From Gracilariopsis chorda (taxonomy: Eukaryota; Rhodophyta; Florideophyceae; Gracilariales; Gracilariaceae): a stretch of 64,000 nt of DNA. The translations under genes were made by a program, and so were the position numbers. This document shows positions 30,870 to 41,503 of the stretch, piece by piece. The DNA lies in assembly GCA_003194525.1 (NCBI GenBank), contig NBIV01000209.1, positions 62,001 through 126,000 on the forward strand. Reading direction: 5' to 3'. Positions within the stretch are counted from its first letter, which is position 1, and each line of letters opens with the position of its first letter. Under the pieces are notes generated by a model. The model was given only the letters and a program-made list of their open reading frames with translations, was not told the origin of the DNA and did no database searches.

Positions 30870-32843
30870 ATGTCTTGGAGAGCAGTGAGACTTAATGAAG
30901 AGGTTCAGGCTTGTAGACCTAACACCTGCCAGTGGCGCGCCGCCAGAGTCATGGAGGATGCAAACCAGGGCCAGCACAGCGCGGTCAGAGTGAAGTTTAT
31001 TGGTGATACTGCTGTGTATTGTATTCCCTGGGCCTCCATCAAGCTCTACCAGTACCCGAATAGCGGTTCGCTATTCTCACGTCCCGTTGTCACTCGTTCG
31101 AAGAACAGTTCCTCTCAGAAGATCGTATCAATCGATCTCACAGAGCCTGATGACATATCTAGCTACCCACGTCGTCACCATGGGGCTCCGAAGCACAGTA
31201 CTCACAATTCGCAAACGGAAAATGGCCATTTACATTCGCCTCCCCACGGAAAACAAGAGACTCCATCTTTTCGTCACGAAGCCGTCACAAATACACCCAG
31301 AGATTTGGGCCCTCTTGTATCTGCCCGCTCAAAACAAGCTTCCACATCCGTCACAGTACAGCCACCACCAAGTTCTTCGAACCAAAACGGTACTTCTCTC
31401 GGAGCTAACGAATCGGATAACACAGCGTTTCCTTGCAGAGACAATGAAATTGTCTGGGAATGGAATCCAATTCACCCTGTAGAGCAAATGCAAACATCTT
31501 CCGAGACAGGGTTTGCTCAACATCTTGGAAATACCTCAAATGCTAGCGTGCTTCGCATTAACGGTAATACCGATATCGAATCAAAGCCTCTCGAGCGTCA
31601 TCCTGGTAAGGGTGTAGAAGACATCCCTATTCCGCGCAATCTGTTGAAGCCAAATGAGAGTAAGCTAATCGGTCACAACGGCGAAAGCTTACGAGGGAAA
31701 GTGCGAAGTGTAAATGGGAGTGTTAGGCCTTCCAAGAGGCCGAGACCTTCCTATGACATACAGTCTCAACTTGCTACACTTCTGCCGCCACATTGGTCTA
31801 CGTTGAACGTATCTCGCCGTCTGCAGAAAAAGCAAAGACAAAGTCATGTCCTACCATCCCAAGAAGATCCAGAATTGCAAAGAGGCACGACTGGATCAGA
31901 AGCAAGGAAGTATCCGAACGACACCCTACCCAAATTCCAGCCTATCACTCGATTCCCCTTTGCGCAAGAACATGACAACATGGATGACGTGGACAAACAT
32001 GTGAAAAAGAGCTGCGCGGACATGGTTTCTGAACATAAGAATGAGGTCAAAGCAATGTTAGAAGCACTTGATGATCTCAAGCTAGCGAAGAAGCCCCCAA
32101 AAATTCAGAATCGTTCCGGAAGAAGAAAAAGCGCGAAGCCGAGAAGTTGGGGACACCGCAAGTTAACTGAACAGACCATCTTTGAAAACATTACGGACTT
32201 TTCTTACCCTCAGCAAGGTACCGTAGGAGGTGTGCCCAGTAATTCCTCTCAGAACCCGGCTCCCAACCCTCGAAAGATCAGATGCGTTTGCGGCGCTGTG
32301 GATGCGGACGGCGGGACTGGTGCTAGCCATGCCGCCGTGCGGTGTGAGGTATGCGGGTTTTTGACTCACGTAAAGTGTATTCAGTTTGAAGACACCGATC
32401 TTGACAAATTGGGATTCGATGGTTCAGCGAATGCTAAACGCTTTGTCTGTTCGTTTTGCGTAGATGACGCCACAGATTGCAATGTCACTAAGATTGCTAC
32501 TGGTGATGGAAGTGACCCGACGCAGTATGGTTTCACCTCTGGAAAAAGCAACCCTTTCCCAGGGTGTCAGCTTGCGTCAGCCAAAGGCCAGGACTGGCAA
32601 TCTCATGTAGCACCTGTGGTTACGGTTGAACGCAGCATAAAACCACCAAATCTCCGTTCTAGACGGAAAGCCTCGATCATACCCAATCGTCCCAAGTATC
32701 GACCGCGAACTCCGTTGAGCGAATCAGAGGTAGAGGCAAGGGCATTGAATATTGACTTTTTGAGGGCGGGAGTGCTGAAGCGGTCGGTTGGTGCCAGGGA
32801 ACAAGAGCTGATAGATAGTAAAACCCCCACTTTTAGTCCATAG
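30870..32843 (+). CDS. PHD-finger protein, putative chromatin reader
   Basis: 657-residue intronless protein from ATG 30,870. Residues 1-70 form a compact, Trp-containing module (AVRVKFIGDTAVYCIPWASI) that resembles a small chromatin or Tudor/PWWP-like barrel, but I cannot name it. A long, Ser/Asn/Pro-rich and probably disordered middle follows, with basic clusters such as SGRRKSAKPRSWGHRK near residue 420. Residues about 471-531 are a C4HC3 PHD zinc finger (RCVCG, RCEVCGFLTHVKC, FVCSFC) with all eight ligands present. PHD fingers commonly bind histone H3 tails. The tail is basic (RSRRKASIIPNRPKYRPR). It converges on the carrier gene with only 65 bp between the stop codons. Nuclear location and a chromatin role are inferred. 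Confidence 0.8.
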   Translation: MSWRAVRLNEEVQACRPNTCQWRAARVMEDANQGQHSAVRVKFIGDTAVYCIPWASIKLYQYPNSGSLFSRPVVTRSKNSSSQKIVSIDLTEPDDISSYPRRHHGAPKHSTHNSQTENGHLHSPPHGKQETPSFRHEAVTNTPRDLGPLVSARSKQASTSVTVQPPPSSSNQNGTSLGANESDNTAFPCRDNEIVWEWNPIHPVEQMQTSSETGFAQHLGNTSNASVLRINGNTDIESKPLERHPGKGVEDIPIPRNLLKPNESKLIGHNGESLRGKVRSVNGSVRPSKRPRPSYDIQSQLATLLPPHWSTLNVSRRLQKKQRQSHVLPSQEDPELQRGTTGSEARKYPNDTLPKFQPITRFPFAQEHDNMDDVDKHVKKSCADMVSEHKNEVKAMLEALDDLKLAKKPPKIQNRSGRRKSAKPRSWGHRKLTEQTIFENITDFSYPQQGTVGGVPSNSSQNPAPNPRKIRCVCGAVDADGGTGASHAAVRCEVCGFLTHVKCIQFEDTDLDKLGFDGSANAKRFVCSFCVDDATDCNVTKIATGDGSDPTQYGFTSGKSNPFPGCQLASAKGQDWQSHVAPVVTVERSIKPPNLRSRRKASIIPNRPKYRPRTPLSESEVEARALNIDFLRAGVLKRSVGAREQELIDSKTPTFSP

Positions 32844-32908
32844 GCTTCCAATCAGGAGCTCAAGTCCTTCACTTTGTCCCCAAACAAAAACTGTATCGGT
32901 TGAGGAGC

Positions 32909-34298
32909 TCAGCCCCTTGTAGCGGAATACTTTCCGGGTGGGACCCCCAGCGCAGTTCTTATTCTATCGTAACACGTAAAGCTAACCGACATCGCTGGGC
33001 CAGTCTTCAGGAAGTTGACTTGGATCCCACGATACAAGCCCCGAAGACCCTCCGTTCTAATTATAAACGTCACAGCACTAACAATCGAAATGTGCCCGAA
33101 TCTCCCGCCTTGACGAGCTGCGCGCAGGAAGGCCTTTTGGACAATCAATCGGCCGTCATGTGCACGGAATCCAACGAAACATTAGGACAGGTAGAGGACG
33201 TCTGGTTGGTAAGTACAAAGAACATAGAACGCGAAAGATATACAAATCGTCGATGCAAGTTACCTACCTTCTCTGGTTCTGTCATCAAGTCAGGTTTGTG
33301 AAGCGCTTGTAGCCGTCGTCTTACGAGGTCGAAGGGATACGTGAAACACTGAGCGACTTTCAATAGCCAAAATGGACTTGTTAGCATACACTGTTGATGA
33401 GCGATGTCATACTAAATGGGGACCAGTTCTGTCTTTGAAGCTTATAGAAAGGAAACATAGAGTTCGACTTACCGAGACCAGCCGTTCCCCCGCATGTAAG
33501 GGAGGTCAACACGGGGCGCTTATCAGAAACTCCATGACGATCTGCGGCCCGTCTTAGCACGCCGTATGTGAGAAAGCTGGTTCCGGCGTATGGAACTACA
33601 CCAGCCAGTGTGGGATACATCCCCTTGTAGACAGCAGTAAGGCCTTCCTCTTTGAAGATTGAGCGCAACGTCACAACGATCCCAGGGGTCCTTTCTGAAA
33701 TGGTAGACGACGGATTGGCTGCACGAACAGCCAGAACCGTTCTTGCGAGATCGAAAGGGTATGTACAGAGTACGCTGGTTGAACCGGCCATAGCGCCGGC
33801 CATGAATCGCTTTAGTGAACTAGGTGCATCGGAGTGAAACACATAATCGGATAACGCACGATGATAGAATTCGAAAGAAGAGTACTGGACGGCGGCATAC
33901 GGCATGATGCGGGCGACAGTTGCAGAATTCCCACGAAAGAATCCAATGAACCCCTCTGTTTTCCAGATTGTTCTCATACATTCCCACACGGATCCCCGGT
34001 ACCTATTCCACCCGTACATCTGAGAAACCTGCATTAGAATCTTTGTTCTATGCAGCAGAATCATTGTTGATACGACGAGAAACGGAGGTCAGCGTATCTG
34101 AATCTGAATGCTGCTATCTCAAACCTTCGACGCGCTGAAAATCGTGACATTCGTAACAAACCTGTCAAACGGCGCAACAACAGTCTTCGCAATTGCTCCG
34201 GATATTGCTCCGGCAGAAAAGGATTTTAAAGAGGCGTATGGAACAGGCTTCATCTCGATTTCGTTGCTTCTGCTTGACCTATCCATTCTGTGGTTCAT
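32909..34298 (-). CDS. Mitochondrial carrier (SLC25), CoA-carrier-like, four exons
   Basis: Four exons on the minus strand: 34,298-34,162, 34,047-33,473, 33,356-33,264 and 33,117-32,909. They join in frame to 337 residues, close to the family norm of about 300-340. The introns are 114, 116 and 146 bp, with GT donors (GTTTGT, GTAAGT, GTAACT) and AG acceptors (CATAG, GAAAG, CGCAG). The three carrier signatures are PFDRTK (split by intron 1), PFDLAR and PFDLVRRR. The residue pattern around AGAISGAIAKTVVAPFDRTK and GFFRGNSATVARIMPYAA resembles the SLC25A42/Leu5p group, which moves CoA or adenine nucleotides across the inner mitochondrial membrane. The substrate is inferred from similarity only. 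The start is the first ATG in phase; an extra upstream exon is possible. Confidence 0.85.
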
Positions 34299-35183
34299 AT
34301 GACACAGAGCACTTGGAATCAGCGCTTGATGTGTTGTAATACGCGTTAGTTGTTGAAGACCTGAAACAACTCCCAAGAGGTATAACAGAGTTGTTCTGAA
34401 AGCATTCCGTATATCCAGCAGACGTACAGAGTGCTTCCGATCTCTCTTCAGATCGTTGGAGGAGGCGATTCAACGGTTCGAACGTTGGCAATAAGCAGGA
34501 GTAGAATCGACTGAGGTTGCGCCAGACACTGATCATCTGCATATATCAAAGAACAGTTAGACTATCATGCAAAGACCTAAAGCGGAAGATCTGCCTTTGG
34601 AACTCTGTAGACTTTCTAACCTCCGTATCTACCGACGGTACAGATGGTACGTACTTCGGTTCGCTCCGGCACGGACTCTCCGGAAGAAGATGTCTTGATG
34701 GCTTATGCTCTGTCACTCTTGGAAGGCTAATGTAAGGCACAACGAGTATTACAGAGTATTCCACTTGCACTTTTGACAAGACGTGTATATGTCTACCCCC
34801 ATAACGAAAAAGGACTGTTGGGGATTTCGTATTTTTCGGTATATTTCCCTGAGGGGTTCTACCCTATACCAAGGGCGCGGCGGAGTACTGAACCGAAGCT
34901 TTAGTAGCATGGTTGCAAGCACTGTACCGTAGGCAGCTCTTAACGCCCGAGTTATGTGGAGCATAGGAGACACCAAAGCTCGGGAGTCCCAGCGCGCTAT
35001 TTCTATTTTCTCTGGACTTCTGGTAGGGGCGGAGAGAAGGAGCTTCGTATCAGAAACTCAGCGGAACACCTGTTATTCAGCCCGGATCACTGAATTTCTT
35101 GTTCGCCGAAGAGCATTACATGCGGGTAGTGGTACTCGGTACGCTAGAACAGCGAGCCTTCGTTTCCATTGAGCACGTTCGAC
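34299..35183. other. Divergent intergenic region between SLC25 gene and THOC5
   Basis: 885 bp separating two divergently transcribed genes and presumably holding both promoters. No convincing TATA motif, repeat or RNA gene was recognised. Confidence 0.4.
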
Positions 35184-36980
35184 ATGACTAGCTGCCTTTC
35201 CAAATTGAGCGACGATGTCCGCCTGTCATTAGAGAAAGCACAAAGTGCGATATCTGCGATTCGAGACTCCATCATGTGGTCCTCGAAAACTCAAATAGGC
35301 TTCGACTCCACTGCAAAAGAGCAATCGAGTCAGGATGAATTTCGCGACATGTCGCGGAAGTTGTTGGGCCACTTTATTACCTTGAAAACATCACATGATC
35401 TCCTCATCAAGCAAGTGGATGAAGCGCGGAAAAATAGTCGAATAGAACAAGACAAACTCCTTAACGCCAGATCAAGGCTTGACAACTTAATGTATGAGAC
35501 GAAAATGCTTCAGGATGAGATAAACCTCTGCGAAACAGGTCCCCAGGCCCATGTGCAGAAGCTTGACGTGCCTATTCCTGACTTCAGTTCTCAGTCTGAT
35601 GACGATGGCGCCCGTGCCCACCAACGAACCATGGAAGCCCTTAGCGAAGAGTTGCTAAAGCGAAAAGCAGCACAAAAGGAAGTTGACAGCATCTTACAAG
35701 TTGCGAAGAAGAAACGAAAAGAACTTGATGATACAAAATCGGCGCTTCGTGACCTACCGAATTTGCTCAGTTCTCTCGCGAACGACTTGAAACCGCTACG
35801 GGCTCTTGGTCAAAACAAGCCTATGGCCCAATCATCAAATACATTACTCTCACAAGCTCAACATTTGCCCGCGCCGCTTTACGTTCTTGCTAGACAGGCT
35901 GTTGGTTATAGTGAAGCATACGGCAACCTGTCGGTTTCGATTACCGGGGAAGGGTCAAAGAAACAAGTTCGCAAAGATATTTACGCCCAACACCCAATGC
36001 GAGTACAGATTGATGTGCTTTGCGAAGGCATTCCTCAGTCTCTTCGAGTCAAGTTTGGATATCATACCAATCTACATATCGTGAGCGTGTCGTCGGTCAT
36101 TGTGGCAGACGGCACAGAAACTCCGTCATACCCGACAAAGGAGCTGCAAATGCTTTACCCTTATGACTTTGGAGAAGAATCTCCAAGTGCAGGCAATTCG
36201 TACTTGGAACGGGGGTCATTTAGGTTCGATGTCACTAAGGCGCATGGGTGCAGACCGTTTGTTTGGGCAAACGTAGTATGTGGAATCACAAGCATGCTGC
36301 CCACTGAATCATATAACGCGCGACTTGAGAACGAATCCCAGTTTGCAAAATGGCCCGTCACTGCGATGGAATTAAGCGGACACATGCGGTTCAAGGACGT
36401 GTGCGAGACATTGAGAACGCGCCTCAAGAGCATTGTATCTCTAAAGAAACAGATTGAATTGTTGCTATCAAAGCGACTGCCTGTTCTGCCTGCGGACATT
36501 GGACTCACAACGGAACCAAAGTCAAAGCTGGAAGACTTTGTAAAGCTTCCACCGCAGGATTGGGCTGGTGATGAACGACTTGCTCGAGAAGGAACTGGTG
36601 GACGGTATACTGAGGTGTGGTGCATGGTGATCTCACGCGATTCTCTGAGAATCAATTGTATGATTGGAATCGAGCCGGATTATCCGTTTGGACCGCCGGT
36701 GTTCCGACTTGTTTGCGATAAAGGGAGTGAAATTGCATCGGAGAAGGACGTGCTGGACCTGGAACGGTGCGTGAACGAGGTGAGCACATCGGAGAATGTG
36801 AAAGGACGAGAGGAATTGCTGCTTGGAGCGCAAATTACTGCTTTGCTTTCGTACTTGGATCGGCTATATGATGTGTCGAGTAATCTGGAAGACGGTGACA
36901 GTGAGGGGCGGGCAATGGGGGTGAATGGTCGGGCGCGATCTAAACGTGCATCGATATTGTCTGGTGGTTTAGCAAGGTGA
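35184..36980 (+). CDS. THOC5: THO complex subunit 5 homologue
   Basis: 598 residues from the first ATG in phase, 35,184 (an upstream TTG is not used). The amino-terminal 230 residues are mostly helical coiled coil, with the family core LDNLMYETKMLQDEI followed by a Cys, then an ALSEELLKRKAAQKE helix, a Leu-rich segment and LPAPLYVLARQAVGY, which together match THOC5. The carboxyl half has two RWD-like parts, the last containing IGIEPDYPFGPPVFRLV, as in the tandem RWD folds of THOC5. Known: THO couples transcription to mRNA processing and export in the nucleus. Length is near that of other THOC5 proteins (about 680 in human). Intronless. The gene lies 589 bp upstream of the DLD start in the same direction. 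Confidence 0.8.
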   Translation: MTSCLSKLSDDVRLSLEKAQSAISAIRDSIMWSSKTQIGFDSTAKEQSSQDEFRDMSRKLLGHFITLKTSHDLLIKQVDEARKNSRIEQDKLLNARSRLDNLMYETKMLQDEINLCETGPQAHVQKLDVPIPDFSSQSDDDGARAHQRTMEALSEELLKRKAAQKEVDSILQVAKKKRKELDDTKSALRDLPNLLSSLANDLKPLRALGQNKPMAQSSNTLLSQAQHLPAPLYVLARQAVGYSEAYGNLSVSITGEGSKKQVRKDIYAQHPMRVQIDVLCEGIPQSLRVKFGYHTNLHIVSVSSVIVADGTETPSYPTKELQMLYPYDFGEESPSAGNSYLERGSFRFDVTKAHGCRPFVWANVVCGITSMLPTESYNARLENESQFAKWPVTAMELSGHMRFKDVCETLRTRLKSIVSLKKQIELLLSKRLPVLPADIGLTTEPKSKLEDFVKLPPQDWAGDERLAREGTGGRYTEVWCMVISRDSLRINCMIGIEPDYPFGPPVFRLVCDKGSEIASEKDVLDLERCVNEVSTSENVKGREELLLGAQITALLSYLDRLYDVSSNLEDGDSEGRAMGVNGRARSKRASILSGGLAR

Positions 36981-37569
36981 AGCAGCGTGGCGCAATAAAC
37001 CGAGCTGTGATCCTTTTCGGGCGACACAAGGCGGCGGTGGGGCGCTACATGGGATTCAAACCATTGGAGTTATGGAGATTGCTTGACGGAGATTTTGACT
37101 GTGGGCATCACGGAAGTAAGTTGAGGCGTTGAGTGGATGTGAACAGATCTAGCTAGAGATATGAAGTTGTAAAACGATTGATTGGCCGACGCGGGACGGC
37201 ATGGCAAGCATAATACTTTGAGTGGACGTGAGCCAAGGACTAAAGAAGGGTTAAAGCCTCGAGCTGTTGTTTCGGGCGATTGGCTGGTTTGTGGGGTGCA
37301 GTACTACATGTGTGCAACGTGCGCGGCTGCGAGGAGCATCAGCCAGTGAATCTTGGCCACGTGTTTTGGGGCTCGATTGGACATGCGCATCGGCACAGGC
37401 GCACCGCCCCTAAACGCTCTCGTTGCGCACGTGCACTCTCCGTCCCACCACAAGCGCAATCGCTATAAATCAGCGCCTCTACTCGAGAGACGTTACTACT
37501 ATCGTCGTCTCCATCCCGCATTCCCTGGTATCCGTGTCCGTCAATCTCCCTCCAGATCCACCCTCGAAA
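36981..37569. other. Intergenic between THOC5 and DLD
   Basis: 589 bp including the DLD promoter. Two CACGTG palindromes lie at about 37,360 and 37,429, and a TATA-like motif follows (separate entry). Confidence 0.4.
37464..37470 (+). promoter_or_regulatory. TATA-like element upstream of DLD
   Basis: TATAAAT at 37,464-37,470, 100 bp upstream of the DLD start codon in an otherwise GC-rich context, a sensible position for a TATA box with a short 5' leader. Motif evidence only. Confidence 0.4.
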
Positions 37570-39051
37570 ATGCCGCTCTTTCGACAGGCAGCGCCGCGTC
37601 TTCACGCTTTGCGACGATACTTGTCTACCTCCCCTCAACAAGATCTTGTCGTCATTGGCGGCGGACCGGGTGGCTATGTCGCTGCCATCAAAGCCGCTCA
37701 GCTTGGTCTTTCTGTCACCTGCGTCGAAAAACGCGGAGCGCTTGGAGGAACTTGCCTCAACGTCGGCTGTATCCCGAGTAAGGCCCTCCTCCATTCCTCT
37801 CATCTCTACGAAGAGGCCAAGCACAGCTTTTCCAAGCACGGCATCGATATCAACGGCGACGTTCAAGTCAACCTCCCCGCCATGATGAAGCACAAACTTA
37901 CCAGTGTCAGCGGACTTACCAAGGGTATAGAGGGCCTCTTCAAAAAGAACAAGGTCACGTATGTCAAGGGCGCTGGCTCCATCTCCTCTCCAAATGAGGT
38001 CTCTGTCGATCTTATCGACGGTGGATCTCAACAGATTGCCGCGAAAAACATCATGATAGCCACTGGTAGCCAAGTCGCTCCTCTGCCAACAGTGCCAATC
38101 GATGAGCAAGTCATTGTTTCAAGTACTGGCGCCCTTAAACTTGAAACTGTCCCTGAGAAAATGGTTGTCATTGGAGGAGGAGTTATCGGATTGGAAATGG
38201 GTTCCGTGTGGAGACGACTGGGTTCTCAGGTTACGGTCGTTGAGTTCCTGGACCGAATTATTCCGGGAACGGATAAGGAGATCGCGGACAACTTCCTTCG
38301 AATTCTGAAGAAACAAAAGATGAAGTTCAAGTTCGGCACCAAAGTTGTGTCCAGTCGAAAGGAAGGCGGAAAGGTCATTCTTGATCTCGAAGCAAGTAAG
38401 GGAGGGAAACCCGAATCAATGGAAGCCGACGTCGTTCTGGTAGCAACAGGTCGTCAGCCCCACACAGAAGGTCTGGGTTTGGAAAACGTTGGAATTGAAA
38501 TGGACAACAAGGGTAGGATTAACGTTGATGACAAGTTCCGAACGAACATTCCGAGCGTCTATGCGATTGGAGATGTCATCAAGGGCCCTATGCTGGCACA
38601 CAAAGCTGAAGATGAGGGCCTTGTGGCTGCTGAGATAATCGCTGGCGTTGGTGAGGGACATATTAACTACAACTGCGTTCCTGGTGTCATCTACACCCAT
38701 CCTGAAGTTGCTACCGTTGGCAAAACAGAAGAAGAACTTAAAGAAGAAGGTGTGGAGTACACAAAAGGAACATTCCCGTTCATGGCAAACTCGCGTGCAC
38801 GAACCAACGATGTGGGTGGTGAATTTGCGCAAGGCATGGTTAAGGTTCTCGCAGATAAGACCACCGATCGCGTTCTTGGCATGCATATTGTCGGCCCTAA
38901 CGCCGGAGAGCTCATAGCCGAAGGAGTCCTAGCCATGGAATACGGTGCGAGCTCGGAAGATATTGCCAGAACTTGTCACGCTCATCCAACACTTTCTGAA
39001 GCAACTCGAGAAGCGGCAATGGCTGCTCACAGCAAACCGATTCACTTCTAA
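37570..39051 (+). CDS. DLD: Dihydrolipoyl dehydrogenase (E3), mitochondrial
   Basis: 493 residues from ATG 37,570. It reoxidises the dihydrolipoyl groups of the pyruvate, 2-oxoglutarate and branched-chain dehydrogenase complexes and the glycine cleavage system, passing electrons through FAD to NAD. Seen: an Arg-rich mitochondrial presequence ([12 protein letters not shown]), the FAD motif [13 protein letters not shown], the redox-active disulfide [10 protein letters not shown] (Cys62 and Cys67), the NAD motif [13 protein letters not shown], the second FAD motif [20 protein letters not shown], and the interface His472/Glu477 in HAHPTLSE. It fits the mitochondrial E3 rather than the plastid type by its length and presequence. 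Intronless and apparently complete. Confidence 0.95.
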   Translation: MPLFRQAAPRLHALRRYLSTSPQQDLVVIGGGPGGYVAAIKAAQLGLSVTCVEKRGALGGTCLNVGCIPSKALLHSSHLYEEAKHSFSKHGIDINGDVQVNLPAMMKHKLTSVSGLTKGIEGLFKKNKVTYVKGAGSISSPNEVSVDLIDGGSQQIAAKNIMIATGSQVAPLPTVPIDEQVIVSSTGALKLETVPEKMVVIGGGVIGLEMGSVWRRLGSQVTVVEFLDRIIPGTDKEIADNFLRILKKQKMKFKFGTKVVSSRKEGGKVILDLEASKGGKPESMEADVVLVATGRQPHTEGLGLENVGIEMDNKGRINVDDKFRTNIPSVYAIGDVIKGPMLAHKAEDEGLVAAEIIAGVGEGHINYNCVPGVIYTHPEVATVGKTEEELKEEGVEYTKGTFPFMANSRARTNDVGGEFAQGMVKVLADKTTDRVLGMHIVGPNAGELIAEGVLAMEYGASSEDIARTCHAHPTLSEATREAAMAAHSKPIHF

Positions 39052-39434
39052 CTGGTCACTACAGATGTTGATATGAACAAAACTTTTGTTGCCTGAGAGA
39101 AACATGTCACGAAGCCCGATGATTCAACATCAGGATCCTCGTTAAACTTGAGGAGTAGGAGAGTGTAGTTGTACTAATTGACTTGTGTCATCACGGCCAC
39201 AAAACCTAGAAGAACGATGGATGCTGTCTTTAGTCACTGGATGCTTTATCAGGCAATTGCGTAACGGTGCTTTCCATTTTTGCTGTGTAGATGATGCTGG
39301 ATGGTTTCAGGATAAGATGACTGTGAACTTCTGGGTCCTACGAGCAGTGTACTTCGGGTACTGGAACCCACACCTACAAATTCACGTGTTCTACAAAGGT
39401 CTGGACCTGAATTGTGTAGGAAGTATATGTATCG
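39052..39434. other. Convergent 3' region between DLD and CCDC25
   Basis: 383 bp between two convergent stop codons, presumably 3' untranslated regions. No motif recognised. Confidence 0.4.
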
Positions 39435-40067
39435 TCACATAAAGTCTTCCTCGAATTCTGTATAGTCCTGCCTTATGTCCTTGTTGCTCGTCATATCCTT
39501 TTCTTGGTGTATGCGGTCGTAGGATCGGGCCTCTTTTTCTTTCTGACGTTGCTCCCGTAGCGTCCTCTCTCGCTCCGCCTTCTTACGCATCTCGTCTCGA
39601 GCAACTCGGTTCAAGTACTTCATGCGATTTGTCTTCTCCTGTGCGAAATCAGGGTGAGCTTCTGACTTGGTGCGATTGAGGCGATTCACAATATCGTTGA
39701 TCCGTTTCTCAACAACAATTCGCTTCACGTCTCCCACCTTGTGGAAGCTGACTTGACCCACTTCCATGTCACCAGTTTTTTTCAGGTTATTCCAGTACGT
39801 ATACACGACACCAACGTTGTTCATCTTGTTGCCTTCAATAGAGTTGTGCTTTACAAGTTGAACGCAGTCCTCCAATACACCCTCGGGGATTGATTCTATG
39901 GTCTCTCCGTCTTTTAGACGTAGGTACACATGAGCAGAGGAAAGCTTGTCTACATGGAACCACACATCGTTGTCCCAGCCATGTTTGATGAGCTCTTCGT
40001 TTTCGTATTTGTCCTTTCCAACGTACACATGGTAAGAGTCATCTCTTGTCTTGTAATAAAACACCAT
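39435..40067 (-). CDS. CCDC25: CCDC25-like protein (NFACT-R domain)
   Basis: 210 residues, almost the same length as human CCDC25 (208). It begins [20 protein letters not shown] with [20 protein letters not shown], the NFACT-R (DUF814) core, and ends in a highly charged coiled coil rich in Arg, Lys and Glu (residues about 140-190) and an acidic tail. Known: the NFACT-R fold is shared with ribosome-quality-control proteins of the NEMF/Rqc2 family, and human CCDC25 has been reported as a membrane DNA sensor, but the ancestral role is unsettled. The start codon at 40,067 is the family's usual MVFY start. It is followed upstream by PheRS in the same direction with 266 bp between. Confidence 0.9.
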   Translation of the reverse strand: MVFYYKTRDDSYHVYVGKDKYENEELIKHGWDNDVWFHVDKLSSAHVYLRLKDGETIESIPEGVLEDCVQLVKHNSIEGNKMNNVGVVYTYWNNLKKTGDMEVGQVSFHKVGDVKRIVVEKRINDIVNRLNRTKSEAHPDFAQEKTNRMKYLNRVARDEMRKKAERERTLREQRQKEKEARSYDRIHQEKDMTSNKDIRQDYTEFEEDFM

Positions 40068-40333
40068 GGTGACAGAGCTTCAAGTGCGTGAATCCTGAAG
40101 TGGAGAAGCAGGGGTGTATACTGCGCGCGCCACAGGTGGTTTCGTTCCTTTGGCTCGGAGACGATGATCGCGAGGTGTAGATAGCCACGAAGAGTTAACA
40201 AGCCTGCAAGTCGCGGATAACGCATGTGTAGATGTGGCAATTCTCGTTACTAATCTTGATCAAAAAAAAACTCATTTCTAGAGCAGATTAGGTGTTGCCG
40301 GTGAAGCCTACACTTATATGCAGTTGACTTCTC

Positions 40334-41503
40334 CTATCTCAGCGTTACCGGAAGACTCGTAGCAACACTTTCGCGAATATCGTAGTAGATGTTGTTGATC
40401 TCGTCGTGCGTAAGACTTCGTTCCATACTTCTGAAGACCATACGGTAGCAAAGGCTTATATTTCCATCTCGTTGAAAGCGATCCAGCAAAGAAACGTTCT
40501 CAACTAGATCACCACCTAGGCTGCGCGCAATTTCGCAGAGATCATTCTCATGAAAATTGCCATTCACCCAGAACGAGATATCCTTCTCAACGCTTGGAAA
40601 TGAAGAAAAGGGCTTGAAACGGTCTGAAAGCGTCCCGCTCGAAAACTGTGACGCAAAGCGCTCATCTTCCGACCAGAAGAGTCTGATGTCTGGGATCTGG
40701 AAGAGTACCATTGCTAAACGTTCCAGGCCCAGGCCGAAAGCCCAGCCGTTAACATCACTAGCCACATTTGCTTTGAATAATACTTCGCGATGCAGTAAGC
40801 CGCAACCAAGGAGCTCGAGCCATTCGCCCTCCCAAAACACTTCTAACTCAAAGCTTGGGGAAGTGAATGGAAAGTATCCGTCCACCCAGCGCAGTTTCGC
40901 ATCCGAGCCGAACAGGTGATAAGCCAATCCAGTCAAGTCTGCTTGCAAATCGCGCTGAATCAAGGCGCGCTCTGTAGCCGGTGGATACAGACGCATAGAA
41001 TCCACTTGATGAAACACAGGGTAATGTGTTCTATCCACAGTATCCCGGCGGTATACATCTCCGCATAGGAGAAGAGCAGTTTTTCCTTGTTGCATGAACG
41101 CAACATCGTGAGCAGTCATGTGCGTACGTAGCACGACGTCATCGTCAACGTAATATGTGTCGGTCGGTGCTCGCGATGGGTGATCTACGGGCACAAGTAA
41201 GTCATCAAAGCACTGTTTTGTTGTGACAATTGGCGATAGATCGCTGTGCATGTTGAACACACCGGGGTGTCTGTTTTCGAAGTACGATGCAATCTCTGTG
41301 CGTAGTGTGCAAAGTGGATGCAATGGTTTCTTGTGTAGCCTCGCCGAAGTCCTTCGCCAAATGGCTTCTGGTACCCGTCCTCGAATTCGAGCAGGCATCA
41401 CCTCAGCAGCTGGCACGCTGCTGTTCGCTAGTGTGGCCAGATGTCTTAGACCTGCAAGTCGCATCTTGGTAACGCCGTACAAAAAAGAAGATCTGAGTGC
41501 CAT
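40334..41503 (-). CDS. FARS2: Phenylalanyl-tRNA synthetase, monomeric organellar type
   Basis: 389 residues from ATG 41,503. Charges organellar tRNA-Phe. It has a basic presequence (MALRSSFLYGVTKMRLAGLRHLATLA), then the class II catalytic core: HPLCTLRTEI, motif 2 with GDVYRRDTVDRTHYPVFHQVD, then FPFTSPSFELEVFW, and motif 3 GLGLERLAMVLFQIPDIRLFW. The carboxyl end is the ferredoxin-like anticodon-binding (FDX-ACB) domain (PSVEKDISFW to LTHDEINN). The fusion of the alpha-type core to FDX-ACB without a beta subunit is diagnostic of the mitochondrial/organellar enzyme. In algae one gene often serves both organelles, so plastid dual targeting is possible. Intronless. Confidence 0.93.
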   Translation of the reverse strand: MALRSSFLYGVTKMRLAGLRHLATLANSSVPAAEVMPARIRGRVPEAIWRRTSARLHKKPLHPLCTLRTEIASYFENRHPGVFNMHSDLSPIVTTKQCFDDLLVPVDHPSRAPTDTYYVDDDVVLRTHMTAHDVAFMQQGKTALLLCGDVYRRDTVDRTHYPVFHQVDSMRLYPPATERALIQRDLQADLTGLAYHLFGSDAKLRWVDGYFPFTSPSFELEVFWEGEWLELLGCGLLHREVLFKANVASDVNGWAFGLGLERLAMVLFQIPDIRLFWSEDERFASQFSSGTLSDRFKPFSSFPSVEKDISFWVNGNFHENDLCEIARSLGGDLVENVSLLDRFQRDGNISLCYRMVFRSMERSLTHDEINNIYYDIRESVATSLPVTLR

